DNA of 64,000 bases from Conus ventricosus (GCA_018398815.1 CM031628.1:10036898-10100897); one strand, 5' to 3'. Counted from the stretch's first letter, positions 54,093-64,000 are shown. The notes: generated from the letters alone by a model not told the origin. Numbers and translations are program-made.

Positions 54093-54190
54093 TCTTCTTC
54101 TTCTTCTCTCGTCTTCTCGCTCACTCTCTCTGTCTCCCTGTCTCTTTCTCTCTCTGATTCTGTCTTCCCCCCCCCCCTCTCTCTCTCTCT
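53935..54190. repeat. (CT)n microsatellite, ~250 bp
   Basis: Almost pure polypyrimidine CT with few interruptions, plus a C run at 54168-54177. It is the polypyrimidine-rich part of intron 1, 280 bases from the acceptor at 54468. Confidence 0.95.
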
Positions 54191-54468
54191 TCTCCCATCC
54201 TATGTCACTCATTTCAATTACTCCCCACCCCCATTCGTTGTTTTCGATGACTGTTTTTGCTAGCTGATGTATAGAAATGTTTTCCACCTGTCAGTCTTTT
54301 GTTTTGGACATGAATTGTAGACACTTTTGTTTCGAAGAAGAAACAAAAAAAAGATGTGGGTGCGGCATCAACTAAATCATGCCGCGCTATTTCAGTGAAT
54401 CACGTTGTTGTAGTCATCGTTGTTGTTTAATATCCACAACAGGTATAACACATGCATTCGTTGGCAGT

Positions 54469-55889
54469 GTTTCAGTGACACGGCATGGTGCGCAGCCTAC
54501 GGCCCAGAATGCAGGAACTCCATGGATAGTGTCGGCTGCAACACTAACATGAAACATCTCTTGACAGGCTATTCTCCAACTTTCTCAATCATGTACCATT
54601 ACAGATCGGCTGATCTGATTATCAAGTTTGCACGCCGCCCGGCGATTACCTTAATACTAGCTCAATATGGGTCAGGCACTACATCTCCACCCAAAACCCA
54701 TTTTGAATGTCCATCGGTGCCCTACCTTTTACCAGTCTTTCTGAGATGTAACGGCGTCTATGACTGTCCTTACAAAGACGACGAGACAGACTGTGAGACC
54801 AACACATGTCCTGGGTACTTTCGTTGTCGTCAGTCCCAGGTATGCCTGCATCCAAATCACGTTTGTGACAGCTTAAACCATTGTCCTCAGCGTGATGATG
54901 AATTGTTTTGCTCAATCACCTGTCCTGATCAATGCTCCTGTCAGGGGTTGACTTTTGTGTGTGACGATGTGTTTCCTGTTGGGATTACCCTGATGTTCGT
55001 TATTTAGATGCCTCTGACTCGGGAATGAAGGCAGAACGTCTCTTCAAAAATAAAATGTTGATATACCTGAACCTGACAAACTGTCTTCTGTCTGAACTGC
55101 TCCTTCCAGATCTTCCCAACATCAAAATTCTGGACGTCAGTCATAACCAGCTAAGAGCTGTTTTCTTTAGATATTCTAGGAAACCTCAGCAACCTAAATC
55201 ACTTAGTCCTTGCACACAATCCATTGGTAGCTCTCTTCCCAAACCAGTCGTCTGAGGCTAAGACTTTTCCAACACTTATTAGCCTGGACATGAGCTCTGT
55301 ACACATGGAGTCCCTGGACCTCCACAGACTTGATTCCTTCTCTGGACTCACCAGTCTTAACCTGTCCAGCAGCAGTGCAAATGGCGTGATTAGAGGGGAG
55401 CTGGTCCATCCTTATCTCAGAAAGTTGGACCTCCGGGGGACTGACATATCAACATTTTCTCATACCTTGTTGAAGAACCTGGGCAACCTCCAGGTGCTGT
55501 ATGCTGACAATTTCAAGCTGTGTTGTAGCCAGGCCTTACCTGACAACTTCAATACGAAGAACTGCCGAGCACCTTCAGCAGTATTTTCCACCTGTGAACA
55601 TCTTTTGGGAGAACAGGGACAGCGGACATTGGTTTATCTTCTCGCGCCCTTCATCTTGCTAGGTAATGGTTTTGTCTTGGTGCTGGTCACTCGACGACAA
55701 AAGGACAGAGAATGTACTAGGACATTTGTTTCTCACCTATGCGTATCTAAATTTGTCCTGGGGGTGTACCTTTGTGTGCTGTCTGTGGCTGACTACGTGT
55801 ACCGAGGTTCTTACCTGTGGATGGACACGGCCTGGAAATCAAGCAATGCATGCAAGATGTCTGCATTCCTCTTTCTCCTTTCCTGCCAG
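54469..55889 (+). CDS. GRL101-like receptor gene, exon with LDLa, LRR and first two-and-a-half helices
   Basis: Acceptor TTGGCAG at 54468, donor CCAG/GTAAAT at 55889/55890. Cys-rich start (CFSDTAWCAAYGPEC), two LDLa modules (CNGVYDCPYKDDETDC; CDSLNHCPQRDDELFC), an LRR cap (CPDQCSCQGLTFVC), about six leucine-rich repeats to 55520, then helix 1 (LLAPFILLGNGFVLVLV, Asn of GN kept), helix 2 and most of helix 3. In helix 2 the text is LCVSKFVLGVYL, with Lys where the conserved Asp of class A receptors should be. One-base shifts near 54985 and 55170 interrupt the frame; similar shifts occur throughout the window. Confidence 0.8.
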
Positions 55890-56651
55890 GTAAATTCAAA
55901 TTCACCCATTACATGATCTTTTTACTACCTATGTAACAGACCATTCATGTCTAAATAAACCAAACCATCAATTAAAACATGCCAGGCTATTAGTAGCGAT
56001 CCTGATCTCCTCATATCTATTCGCTAGCACCTCACACACATGGAGACAACACATAAGTTATACTATGCACTATGACAGTCAGACCATGACAGAAAACCCC
56101 TTTGTATTATATTGTCTTAATTTTGGAAATGCTGACGGAATAATATCCTATACTGGCTTCGTCATCCAGTAGCAACGCAACAAACCCGTTTGCATTCACT
56201 CGCTGCATGCTTAGGGTGGTAGACTGTCTTTAAAGATATCCGTGACCATGCTGGTATCTGGAATCCGGAAACCGTCAGGTAGACCAAAGCAGTAGAGCAG
56301 AAGACTGTTGTTAGGTGTGTGTGACCAGTCTGGTCTGGATACCAAGGTGATTGGGTGCCAGTATCCATCGTTTTACTATTCTAAATTACTGACTTCAACA
56401 GCAGGCTACACTTGCGTCAAGGACTGCTGAGATAGATAGGAAATATGGTGGTCACTCTTCTGTACTGAAGGCGCAATAGTCCAAACAGAAGTTGATCGAG
56501 TCGTATGTTTGTGGCAATTGTTACGGCTTGCAGCATCTATAACGTTTGCAGTGCATGGCTCGTTTTGGGTAAATAAGTGAGATCTAACTAACTTAGGGCA
56601 AACCTTTACTGTGTTATTCTTAAATATTGACAAATATACTGATTTTGCTCC

Positions 56652-56738
56652 CCGAGGTGAATTGGATACTGTCATCGATGGAATTCAGGTGAGCGACTCA
56701 CCTGAATTCCATCGATGACAATATCCAATTCACCTCGG
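56652..56738. repeat. Near-perfect palindrome, 42-bp arms, 3-bp centre
   Basis: Left arm 56652-56693, right arm 56697-56738, spacer CGA. Only one or two mismatches (ATACTGTCATCG against its partner CGATGACAATAT). The right arm is the start of the Penelope-like sequence; the left arm is the same piece inverted. Confidence 0.9.
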
Positions 56739-57212
56739 AAACTGAAGCAGAAGGGAAGATCCCGTTCCTGGACACACTCATCACCCGAACCCATGACGAC
56801 AGGGTGGAGACCAGCGTCTATAGGAAACCTACCCACACTGACCAATATCTGAACTTTCACTCCAACCACCCCCTCCAGCACAAGAGATCTGTTGTCAACA
56901 CCCTCATGCACAGAGCCTCTGTACTGTGTTCCACTAAGGAGAAGAGCTGAAAGAAGAAAAACACATCAAGACTGCCCTTTCCGCTAATGGATGCCTGCAG
57001 GGATGTGGGACAACCGTCGAGTTCCCTACCCTTCTTCTACAGATATGGACAGTGTGAAAGTGGGGATCCCTTACTCTAAAGGAGTTTCAGAGCGTCTAGT
57101 CAGGACCTTCCAACAACATGGATGCAAAGTGTTCCACAAACCCACTAACTCCCTACGCCAGCAACTGACCCATGTCACAGACAAAACGGACCCCCTCAAG
57201 TAGTGTGGTGTA

Positions 57213-57440
57213 GTGTACCAGGTAGGGTGTCAAGACTGTACCCATACCTACATTGGCGAGACAGCAAGACCACTCACCACCCGTCTACAGGAACACCAAA
57301 ACCGATCTACTTCTGCCATACATGAACACCTACAAGCCACAGGCCAGTTTCAGCCGCCAAGAAACCAAGATCTTATCTACAGAGCCCTTCCTCAGAACGA
57401 AAAGTTGAAGAAGCCATCGAAATCAAGACCAGACGCCTAA
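57213..57440 (+). pseudogene. GIY-YIG endonuclease domain of the Penelope-like element
   Basis: VYQVGCQDCTHTYIGETA (57213-57266) carries the split motif (VYQ for GIY, TYIG for YIG) with the CxxC insertion typical of Penelope-type enzymes; RPLTTRLQEHQ with the catalytic Arg follows, then AIHEHLQATG. The catalytic Glu region (EAIEIK-like) near 57412-57426 is read one base out of frame. Nicks DNA to prime reverse transcription. Start codon is internal. Confidence 0.8.
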
Positions 57441-57545
57441 ACAGAGATCAAGGTTTTGAACTTCCCCCATCTACGATCAGATCCTGACAACTGTTCACCC
57501 CACACAACAGTCGTCCCACCAGGCCTCGCTGACACAACAGCAACA

Positions 57546-57588
57546 GTGAGCTGAAGAAGACAGGGCGTACCTGTCGAAATATTCTCAA
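57546..57588 (+). ncRNA. Hammerhead-type ribozyme motif at the 3' end of the Penelope-like element
   Basis: TGAG (57547-57550) pairs with CTCA (57584-57587) as stem I; core CTGAAGA (57551-57557); one extra A; stem II GACAGG/CCTGTC (57559-57564, 57570-57575); GAAA (57576-57579); one-pair stem III; cleavage expected after U57583. Hammerheads with minimal stem III are an established feature of Penelope-like elements. The extra A after the core box departs from the consensus, so activity is less sure than for copies A and B. Confidence 0.65.
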
Positions 57589-58216
57589 AGTAAGTTTTTG
57601 ATTCTGAGTCTAACTACTTTTCTAATGTCGAATCCAGAATCCAGCAACCTATATTCTTAATTAATGAAAATCATGTCTAATAAAACTGACACAACACGTG
57701 TTCTAGAGATAGGTTTTATGTGACATACCTGAACCCAAAAGGAGATTTTTGGAAAGCAGATTGACATAATGCATTCAAATACTCAATGCAAGTTATAAAT
57801 CACGCTATTCTACATTTTAAAAATGTCAAGCGAGAAATGCTCCAACATAGCAGGCATACTTGAATTAAGTTAACCAATGCAACCTGACAGACGAAGGTGT
57901 TGACATGCGAAGATGTGCAAAGCGTACACTGAAAAATCAATGATCACCTGTATCACACTCACAGAACATCTGCACCACACCTGCAGGCATCGGTGTTAGA
58001 TGAAACTGACAATAGTAACTCTTGCATTATACAAATTCGAATGCTTTGCATTTACACAACACTGAACAAATCAAGCGTTTTATTATAAGACTGCATAATA
58101 TGCATTGTCAGAACTCAGATTTGCACAATTTACATTGAGACATATTTGGTTTGTTTCACTGACACTGACTCAAAGTGAGAAGTAATAAAACTGCTTTTAT
58201 TTCTGTTACCAACCAG

Positions 58217-58848
58217 GCAAGTGTCCTCGTGACTGTCAGCATGACCTTAGACAGGTGCCTAGTTCTCTTCTGGTCAGAGACAGTGAGGACTCAGTGGCGG
58301 AAGAAGACGGTTCTACCTGTCTGCCTGCTGGTGTGGCTGGCAGCTGCCTGTCTCTCCATCACACCCATGGCGTCACCAGGGAAAGAGTTCAGTCAGACCA
58401 GTCTCTGTGTTCCACTGCCTGTGCCAGCTGATCGACCAGGGGACATCACTACGCCTTCAGTATCCTGGTGGTCCTGAACAGCACGTTGATGTCAGTGACT
58501 ATGGTGGGTCAAATCTACATCTACACCATTATTCGAAGCAGTACTTTGGCTTTCCTGACCGGTGACGACAAGGCTCGTGACCTCATTGCGGCCCGTCGAG
58601 TCATCTCTCCAGCGGTCACAGATGCCTGTTGCTGGTATCTCGTAACATTGTGGGCCAGTATGACGTCACGAGATGTGCAGTTGCCTGGTGACGAGTCAGT
58701 TTCAGTTTTCTTCATTTTTGTCAGTGCGGCTGGAATGCCCTACCTGTATTTATTAAATGGTGAGTTGGAACGTCGCAGACAGGTGCAGAGACAACGAGTG
58801 TTGAAACGACTGGGACTTCAGTTTAAAGGAGATGAAAAACAGCATTGA
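58217..58848 (+). CDS. GRL101-like receptor gene, last exon (helices 3-7)
   Basis: Starts after CCAG at 58216. Helix 3 end with TLDRCLVLFW (DRY motif as DRC), helix 4 (VCLLVWLAAACLSI), helix 5 (VVLNSTLMSVTMVGQIYIY), helix 6 (DACCWYLVTLWASM), helix 7 (FIFVSAAGMPYLYLLN), then a short basic tail and stop at 58846-58848. A missing base near 58452 splits the exon into two frames (to 58477 and from 58468). The NPxxY region reads GMPYLYL: Pro and Tyr kept, Asn lost. A G-protein-coupled receptor at the plasma membrane; ligand unknown. Confidence 0.8.
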
Positions 58849-58883
58849 ACTGACACTGATCTGTGTGTCCTTTGTGATATATT

Positions 58884-58889
58884 AATAAA
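58884..58889 (+). promoter_or_regulatory. Polyadenylation signal of the receptor gene
   Basis: AATAAA 36 bases after the stop codon, so the 3' UTR is very short. A TC/TG-rich stretch (58926-58980), suitable as a downstream element, follows. Confidence 0.7.
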
Positions 58890-58984
58890 TGTTGCACTAT
58901 TTTCTCTATGAAACGAAGTGTTGTTCTCTCTCCGTCTGTCTGTGTCTGTCTGTCTCTCTGTCTTTCTGTCTCTCTATCTGTCGA

Positions 58985-59230
58985 TTGACGTTGTTAACAG
59001 TTATAACTATTTGGGATTTACTTTAGCCACAAAGCTATCATACGATATTGCACTCGAATAATATGCAGGCAGGGCTAAAGCCAAAATTGTAGAAATTATG
59101 AAAACAATATGGAGTTTGGGAACAATGGATAGAAGTCTTTTTTAAACTTTTTGATACGCAAGTGAAACCTATCCTTTCATATGCAGCGGAAGTCTGGAGA
59201 CAGTCTCATCTACATGTCATTGAATTACTT
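58985..59230 (+). pseudogene. LINE fragment (connection domain after RT)
   Basis: Reads SYNYLGFTLATKLSYDIALE, a stop, then AKAKIVEIMKTIWSLGTMD and, in the next frame, a PILSYAAEVW-type phrase, the conserved stretch that follows the palm in many LINEs. Short internal fragment, different from the LINEs on either side. Confidence 0.65.
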
Positions 59231-59270
59231 CACTTGTTTGCATACACACATATTATGAATGAATCATTTG

Positions 59271-59273
<3 letters not shown>

Positions 59274-59308
<35 letters not shown>
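59274..59308. repeat. (TC)n microsatellite
   Basis: About 17 TC units, followed by a short CA run at 59312-59323. Confidence 0.9.
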
Positions 59309-59310
<2 letters not shown>

Positions 59311-59591
59311 ATACACACACACACATACACTTGCCCGCATGTGTGTGCTGTTGGGAAGGGGAGTTTGGTGTACAAAAATAAGTAGAAACGGGGATAGGCA
59401 GGAGAAAGGATGCGTTTATGTAGCGGAAGCGGAAGGGGAAGCGGAAGTTTATTCAGTGTAGGCCATAGCCCATTCTGAAGGGGGTACAATATCTTGATAA
59501 TACACTTTTTCAATTAAACAGTTAGTTAATTACATAACATGACATGACAGCTGAGCATTGATCTATCCTTATCGCATTATCCAACACCACT

Positions 59592-61345
59592 TTAACTAAG
59601 TAATACAGTGCGTCTTTTAAATGCTTTGTACAAATATATGCAAACATTCTTCAATGTTATTTCATTTCGATTTGCCATGAGCAGTACGACATTAAACAGA
59701 CATGGGTTTCTGAGATATTTAGGGGGGATAAAATCATTTCGCAAATCTTGGAAGGCAGGACAACACAACAAAAAATGCTGTTCATCTTCCGTGGCATTCT
59801 TACACAGTGGGCACATCCTAGCATCTTCATCAGCATTAGTATACCGATACTTCTGTGTTCCTATATCAGCTATTCCAAATCTCATCTTTGTCATATAATT
59901 CTTTAAGTGTCTGTCAATGTCAAGCAAAAGATATGCTTCACAATTTCTAGACGACTTAAATGTTCTATAAAATGCATACCTGTCACTGTTTTGAATGTGT
60001 TCCTCCCATTTTTGCCATCTGTTATCGATCAGCCTCTGACGAAGTTCTTTTAAAAAGACTTTGACATTTTCAACACCTTGATTAATCCAAACAAATCCGA
60101 ACCCATTTTGATACAAAAAAATCGCGAATGTCAGATGCCCAACATTTCTTATTTCGTAATTCTAAACTAAGCAACATTTTGTACGCCTTATGTGGTAATC
60201 TTTCCTCATTCATACGTAAAATTTTCAACCAATAACTAATACATCGCAAACATGAGTTGATATACAAAGAATATCGGCCTGTGTCCCCATATACAAGATC
60301 ATTTGGCGTTCTAGGCTACACCCCAAGAATCTTTTTAAAGCAAATAGGTGAACTTTTTCTATTTCAATAACAGCTTTATCCATGCCCCATATCTCGGCTC
60401 CATATTGTGCGATTGGCTGCACTTGAGCATCAAAAGTTTGAGTAATACAGGTAAAGAATTATTATTTAGCATATACAGTTTTCTCAGTATACACAGTAAT
60501 GCACGTTTTGCTCTGCTCGCAAGATCCTGACAGGCAGGTGTAAAACCAAGACGTGTGCTAAAACAGATGCCGAGATATTTGTAACAATTCACAACCTCCA
60601 TTGCCTCACCATTCAAAGACCATCTCTCTCTTGCTGCTAAGTATCCCCCTTTTCTAAAAACCACAATACTGCTCTTTTTCATATTTACCTTGAGTTGAAG
60701 CCTTGTGCCTATACTATGGGGTTTGGAGTCCAACTGGAGTTTCTGATAGCAAAGCGATATCGTCAGCAAGTAGCAAGACAAATAATTCGATGGTCTCGTG
60801 TGACAACGTCGCTCCATGTCGTCCCTTCGCCATGATTTCTGATGCTAATTCGTTTATAAATAGAGAAAACAATACAGGACTACAGGTATCTCCCTGCTTC
60901 ACACCCTGTGTGCACAAAATACTGTGTGTGAATTCGTTGCTGACTCTTACTTTTGCTTTTACGTTAGAATACATACTTCTTATACACTGATACAGCTTCC
61001 CTTTAATACCATTCTTCTGAAGAACTGGCCACAGTAGTTTCCTTGAGATAGAGTCAAAGGCCTTCTCAAAATCAATGAAAGCTACATAGAATTTACGATT
61101 TAACGAAAATTGCTTTTGTATTATTGCTAGTAATGTAAACATATGATCCACTGTTGAATACCCTTTCTTGAAGCCCGCCTGATATTCGCCGGTTATATTA
61201 TACTGTTCTACCCATATTTGTAACCTATAGTTTATAATAGAACTGTACAATTTGCTGCCGATGTCACAAAGTGACACACCTCTATAGTTGCCAGGATCGT
61301 TAACATCACCTTTTTTTAAATAGTGGTACTATAATTGATTCCATC
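59592..61345 (-). pseudogene. LINE ORF2, reverse transcriptase and C-terminal zinc finger
   Basis: Frames: 61277-60714 with YQAGFKKGYSTVDHMF, YVAFIDFEKAFDSI, GVKQGDTCSPVLFSLFIN and LLADDIALLSET (the catalytic -ADD box); 60817-60359 with YKYLGICFSTRLGF; 60422-60225; 60116-59592 with CPLCKNATEDEQHFLLCC, a CCHC finger, near residue 105 of 174. A run of A near 61315 separates the start from the linker frame. The last frame is intact to its stop, so the 3' half is the best-preserved part. Confidence 0.85.
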
Positions 61346-61550
61346 CAGGCTTCGGGATATATTCCTCTGTGAAAAAGAGCATTGAAAAATTTAACAAGGA
61401 AATCGACAATTATTTCCCCACCATTTTTAAACATTTCTCCAATTAAGCCATCTGGACCAGCAGATTTGCCGTTTTTCAATTTCTTTATGGCAAGTAAAAC
61501 TTCTTCTTTTGAAATTGGGTTATCAAATAAATTGAGTTCATCTGTGGCTT

Positions 61551-63214
61551 CTAAATCAGACGCGTTTCAATTTCTATTGAACTGTCCACATCCCTATCAA
61601 GGAGGTTTTTGAAATGCTCATACCACTCATTAATAGAAATTGATGCATGTACACGATACCCTTTGGGTGACACCTTATGTACATTCTGCCAGAACGCACT
61701 GGGATCATTGACCGAATTAACAAGATTACTTAATAGACAAGTATTATATTCATTTTGCTTTTTCTGTAACAGGTTTTTATATTCTCTCCATGATTTACAA
61801 TACTTTGACCTGTCCTCAACGTCTAAAGTTCCACGAAATACTCTAAGCAACCTCCTGGCCGAAATCTTAGCTACATGACATTCTATATCAAACCATGCAT
61901 CTTTACGTTTCCTCTTATCTGTTCTGATACATTTTTTCATACACTCAGCTTGTTTTTTCACACAGTTGTTAAACGCATTCAATGCCAAGTTGATGTCCAC
62001 ATCAATAAGATCAATTGCTGCTTTGAGTAAAGATTTACAATCTTCACTGCTCATGACAGCATGAAATATTCCAGCCCTCTGTTCCTGCCAAACAAACTTT
62101 TCAATACACTTACCGTTTTTATTGCTATAACCTTGGTTCATATGATTGAAGCTCATCGCCATTATTAAAATTAACATGGAATTCCAAAGGCAGATGATCC
62201 GACTCAATGCGTTCTTGTACATATAGAGTACATGATGCCATCATACATATATACAGATCAACAGAGGCCAAAACATAATCATTCACACTATTACCTGTAT
62301 CAGAAACGTATGTACAACGACCTTGACGGTCGCCATTACATACTCCGTTTAAAATACATAATTCTAGAGCTGTGCACATGCTTAGCAAACATTTACCGTA
62401 CCTGTTCAGTACCTTGTCTTCAGATTCCCTTTAACACAAAACGATTCGTTTTTTAAAGAGTTATTATACATAGTGTCGTGCATAGTTATATCCTGATTAA
62501 CATTAGACATTCTGCTATTAAGGTCTCCGTTTAAAAGTATGTACATATTAGGAAATTCAAATATCTTATCCGTCAGAATATCTTCTAGTGTCCGAATACC
62601 ATTATCAACATCAAAATACGAATAATATGGTGAGTTTTCCGGATGTACGTAGGTGCACACATACAAAACATCTTTGGTCAAATTGAGTAGACTTTTAGAT
62701 ATTACAAACATAATGACATTGTTGTTCTCAACATCAACAGCTCTAACATGTTGCAGAAACTCTTTTTTTAATGAGACAAATTATTCCCCCTGATCGTCTT
62801 CCTTGACGAGTAAATTGTACAGCGGGTTTGCAGAATATCTCATGGGTATAAAAAAGAAGGTTGTAAATAATCAAGAAAAGTTTCAACAAGACAAACAATA
62901 TCGAACGATGTAACATAGGAAATAAAGTTCTGATCACCAATCTTCGACAATAACCCATTGACATTCCAGTGCAAAAAAGACAAGCGTTTATCATCCATAC
63001 GCACATTATTTTTTTCACTCCCTCGCACACGTGCACTTTTTTCTCGCTGTTTACAATCTTCACTGCCATCCACAAAACACACATCACTGACACCACTGGA
63101 GATTGGGCGAGTGTTCACGCTTTTCTCGTGCACGCTAGCGGGGGCTGCCATTGCTGCAGTGCCATCCTCTGTCACAGGTTCACGGAGAACAGTGTCACTT
63201 GCACGTGATGACAT
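61551..63214 (-). pseudogene. LINE ORF2, APE-type endonuclease and linker
   Basis: Endonuclease starts with LSFLHWNVNGLLSKIG and FDIVCLVETFLD (62960-62860; the first Asn and the Glu of the active site). ILLNGDLNSRMSN (62540-62502) and RIESDHLPLEFHV (62190-62152) carry the later catalytic Asp and the SDH motif. Three frames are needed (63214-62840, 62711-62406, 62388-62125). The linker 62222-61551 has CVKKQAECMKKCIRTDKRKR and AWFDIECHVAK, ending NEWYEHFKNLL. All catalytic residues appear intact. Confidence 0.8.
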
Positions 63215-63346
63215 TCTGCTAAAGCTAAAAGAAGACGGTGATTCTAAATTTTTTGTCCCCTGTGCATTATTTACAATTCTATGCTCAACATTTTTTATAC
63301 GACAGAAACATCTGTATTCGTCATGTGTGCTGGGCCGGCCGTATTC

Positions 63347-63974
63347 CTATTGAATTAGTTTTAGATTTTCTTGGTGGTCCAAGACAAATTTCTTTCCATC
63401 TATTATCAAATGGTCAAAAATCATTGTCGCTTTTTTGTTTTCATTTCTGGCTGCCTTCAAATGAGGTACAAGTTTACGTCGAATATCTCGGACTCGTGAG
63501 GAGAAATCTTCCCCAATAAATATGTTGGTGCCTTTTAAGTTTTCTTCTGTTACTGAGAATTCTTTCTTTGTCTTTGAAAAAAGAACATCGACCAATAATA
63601 GGGGAGTCTTCCTTTCTGATGAGTCTGTGAAGTCGGTCAAATTCAATGTCCTGTGTCATGTCCAGTTTGTCTGTTAACACATCCCTGATTAAACCTTCGC
63701 ATTGCTCTTTTGTTTCATTTTCATGTCGGGGAATGCCATAAAAGATAACATTATTTCTTTTGGACCGTCCCTCTAAGTCGTCAGTCTTCATTTCCAAGTT
63801 CTCTACCTTTTTCCACAGTTTTTCATTTTGTTCCCTTAGAGACTGATTTTCACGTTTTAAATTTGTAACATTTTCCTTCAGTTCGGTCAACTCTTCATGC
63901 AGTCCAGCGCAAATGTCTCTGACCTGTCGAATTTCTTCCTTCACCTCGTCGAACTTACTGTTAAGAATCGACAT
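63347..63974 (-). pseudogene. LINE ORF1 (coiled coil plus RNA-binding domain)
   Basis: Frame 63474-63974 begins MSILNSKFDEVKEEIRQVRD; residues 1-70 are a coiled coil (ELTELKENVTNLKRENQSL), followed by KRNNVIFYGIPRHENETKE, the beta-alpha start of an RRM-like ORF1 domain, and IEFDRLHRLIRKED. A shift near 63560 moves the end to frame 63347-63646 (FSSRVRDIRRKLVPHLKAA), which ends in a stop. Trimeric RNA-binding protein that packages the LINE RNA. The ATG at 63974 gives the right length for the coiled coil. Confidence 0.75.
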
Positions 63975-64000
63975 GATGTCCTTCAGCGTCGGTTCGCCGG

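Larger units (their letters stand above)
47028..54468 (+). other. Intron 1 of the receptor gene
   Basis: GT at 47028, AG at 54467-54468. 7.4 kb filled mostly with repeats listed separately. Bases 47030-48350 hold nothing recognisable apart from T-rich sequence near 47485-47580 and an A run at 48032-48058. Confidence 0.6.
56697..57600 (+). mobile_element. Penelope-like element, 5'-truncated
   Basis: Begins inside the reverse transcriptase: IPFLDTLITRTHDDRV, then VYRKPTHTDQYLNFHSNHP (56817-56873), the conserved thumb region of Penelope-like reverse transcriptases, then a broken linker, a GIY-YIG endonuclease and a hammerhead-type 3' end. Palm motifs are missing by truncation. Lies in intron 2 in the same direction as the host gene. 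Confidence 0.85.
55890..58216 (+). other. Intron 2 of the receptor gene
   Basis: GT at 55890, CCAG ending at 58216. Phase 0: SCQ on the left is followed by ASVLVTVSM on the right, giving a continuous helix 3. Holds the Penelope-like element at 56.65-57.6 kb. Bases 55900-56650 and 57600-58200 show nothing else recognisable. Confidence 0.8.
59405..63974 (-). mobile_element. Nearly full-length LINE, minus strand (ORF1 + ORF2)
   Basis: On the minus strand: ORF1 (63974-63347), a spacer, ORF2 endonuclease, reverse transcriptase and C-terminal zinc finger ending at 59592, a 3' UTR with AATAAA near 59448-59453, then a tail of CTTCCG-type repeats ending near 59410. Tail of short repeats rather than poly-A is typical of CR1/Jockey/L2-like clades. 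Its 5' end may lie just outside the window. About eight single-base breaks. Confidence 0.85.

Noticed and set aside
53389..54287. Thr-His and Arg-Glu repeat proteins of 110-140 codons
   Set aside because: Frames of CA and CT microsatellites in intron 1.
62958..63519. Plus-strand frames opposite the LINE ORF1/ORF2 junction
   Set aside because: No domain, and they lie over well-supported minus-strand LINE frames.
1..64000. CRISPR arrays, operons, ribosome-binding sites and bacterial features
   Set aside because: The window is eukaryotic; the tandem repeats have no spacer-repeat structure with unique spacers and no cas-like genes are present.

Overview
This is eukaryotic, animal-type DNA: low gene density, long introns, many microsatellites, and several clades of retroelement on top of each other. 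The only clear host gene is a receptor of the invertebrate GRL101/relaxin-receptor type (C-type-lectin tail, LDLa modules, leucine-rich repeats, seven-helix domain). That gene, the mix of LINEs and the Maverick/adintovirus-like insertion suggest a mollusc, probably a gastropod; this is inference. There are two scaffold gaps (2838-2937, 100 N; 15640-16639, 1000 N). Two long tracts (about 4.0-11.4 kb and 31.2-35.75 kb) look unpolished: isolated bases between homopolymers are replaced by their neighbours and runs are stretched, so reading frames there cannot be trusted.

Layout. 0-2.4 kb: a 57-bp minisatellite, trinucleotide-rich sequence, and a ~130-148-bp satellite. 2.4-5.1 kb: gap, a tRNA-derived SINE, the 3' end of an R2-type LINE, low-complexity DNA. 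6.6-28.5 kb: two copies of the same RNase-H-bearing LINE. Each is interrupted at a different point by a Gmr1-like Ty3 LTR retrotransposon (9214-15256 and 18417-25144), and each LINE copy shows the uninterrupted target of the insertion in the other. Both LTR elements have pol order protease-integrase-(deletion)-RNase H and share one internal deletion that removed the reverse transcriptase.

29.9-42.8 kb: remains of a Maverick/Polinton (adintovirus-like) element: packaging ATPase, protein-primed-type DNA polymerase B, retroviral-type integrase, a glycine/alanine-rich membrane-type protein, and small ORFs including an intact 56-codon Cys-rich one. 42.9-46.4 kb: tandem repeats and long GT/GC alternating tracts.

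46.4-58.9 kb: the receptor gene on the plus strand, three exons seen (46456-47027, 54469-55889, 58217-58848), joined in phase 0 at both introns. Intron 1 (7.4 kb) holds a minus-strand LINE, two copies of a ~390-bp repeat each carrying a textbook hammerhead ribozyme core, and a Tc1 transposon that has lost two of its three catalytic residues. Intron 2 holds a Penelope-like element with a GIY-YIG domain, a hammerhead motif at its 3' end and a 42-bp-arm palindrome at its 5' end. 59.4-64 kb: a nearly full-length minus-strand LINE (ORF1 plus ORF2).

Most interesting points: the hammerhead-bearing repeats flanking the Tc1 copy, the reverse-transcriptase-less Gmr1-like family that still moved, and the reciprocal empty sites. 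The many single-base frameshifts in otherwise well-preserved genes are as likely to be sequencing error as decay.
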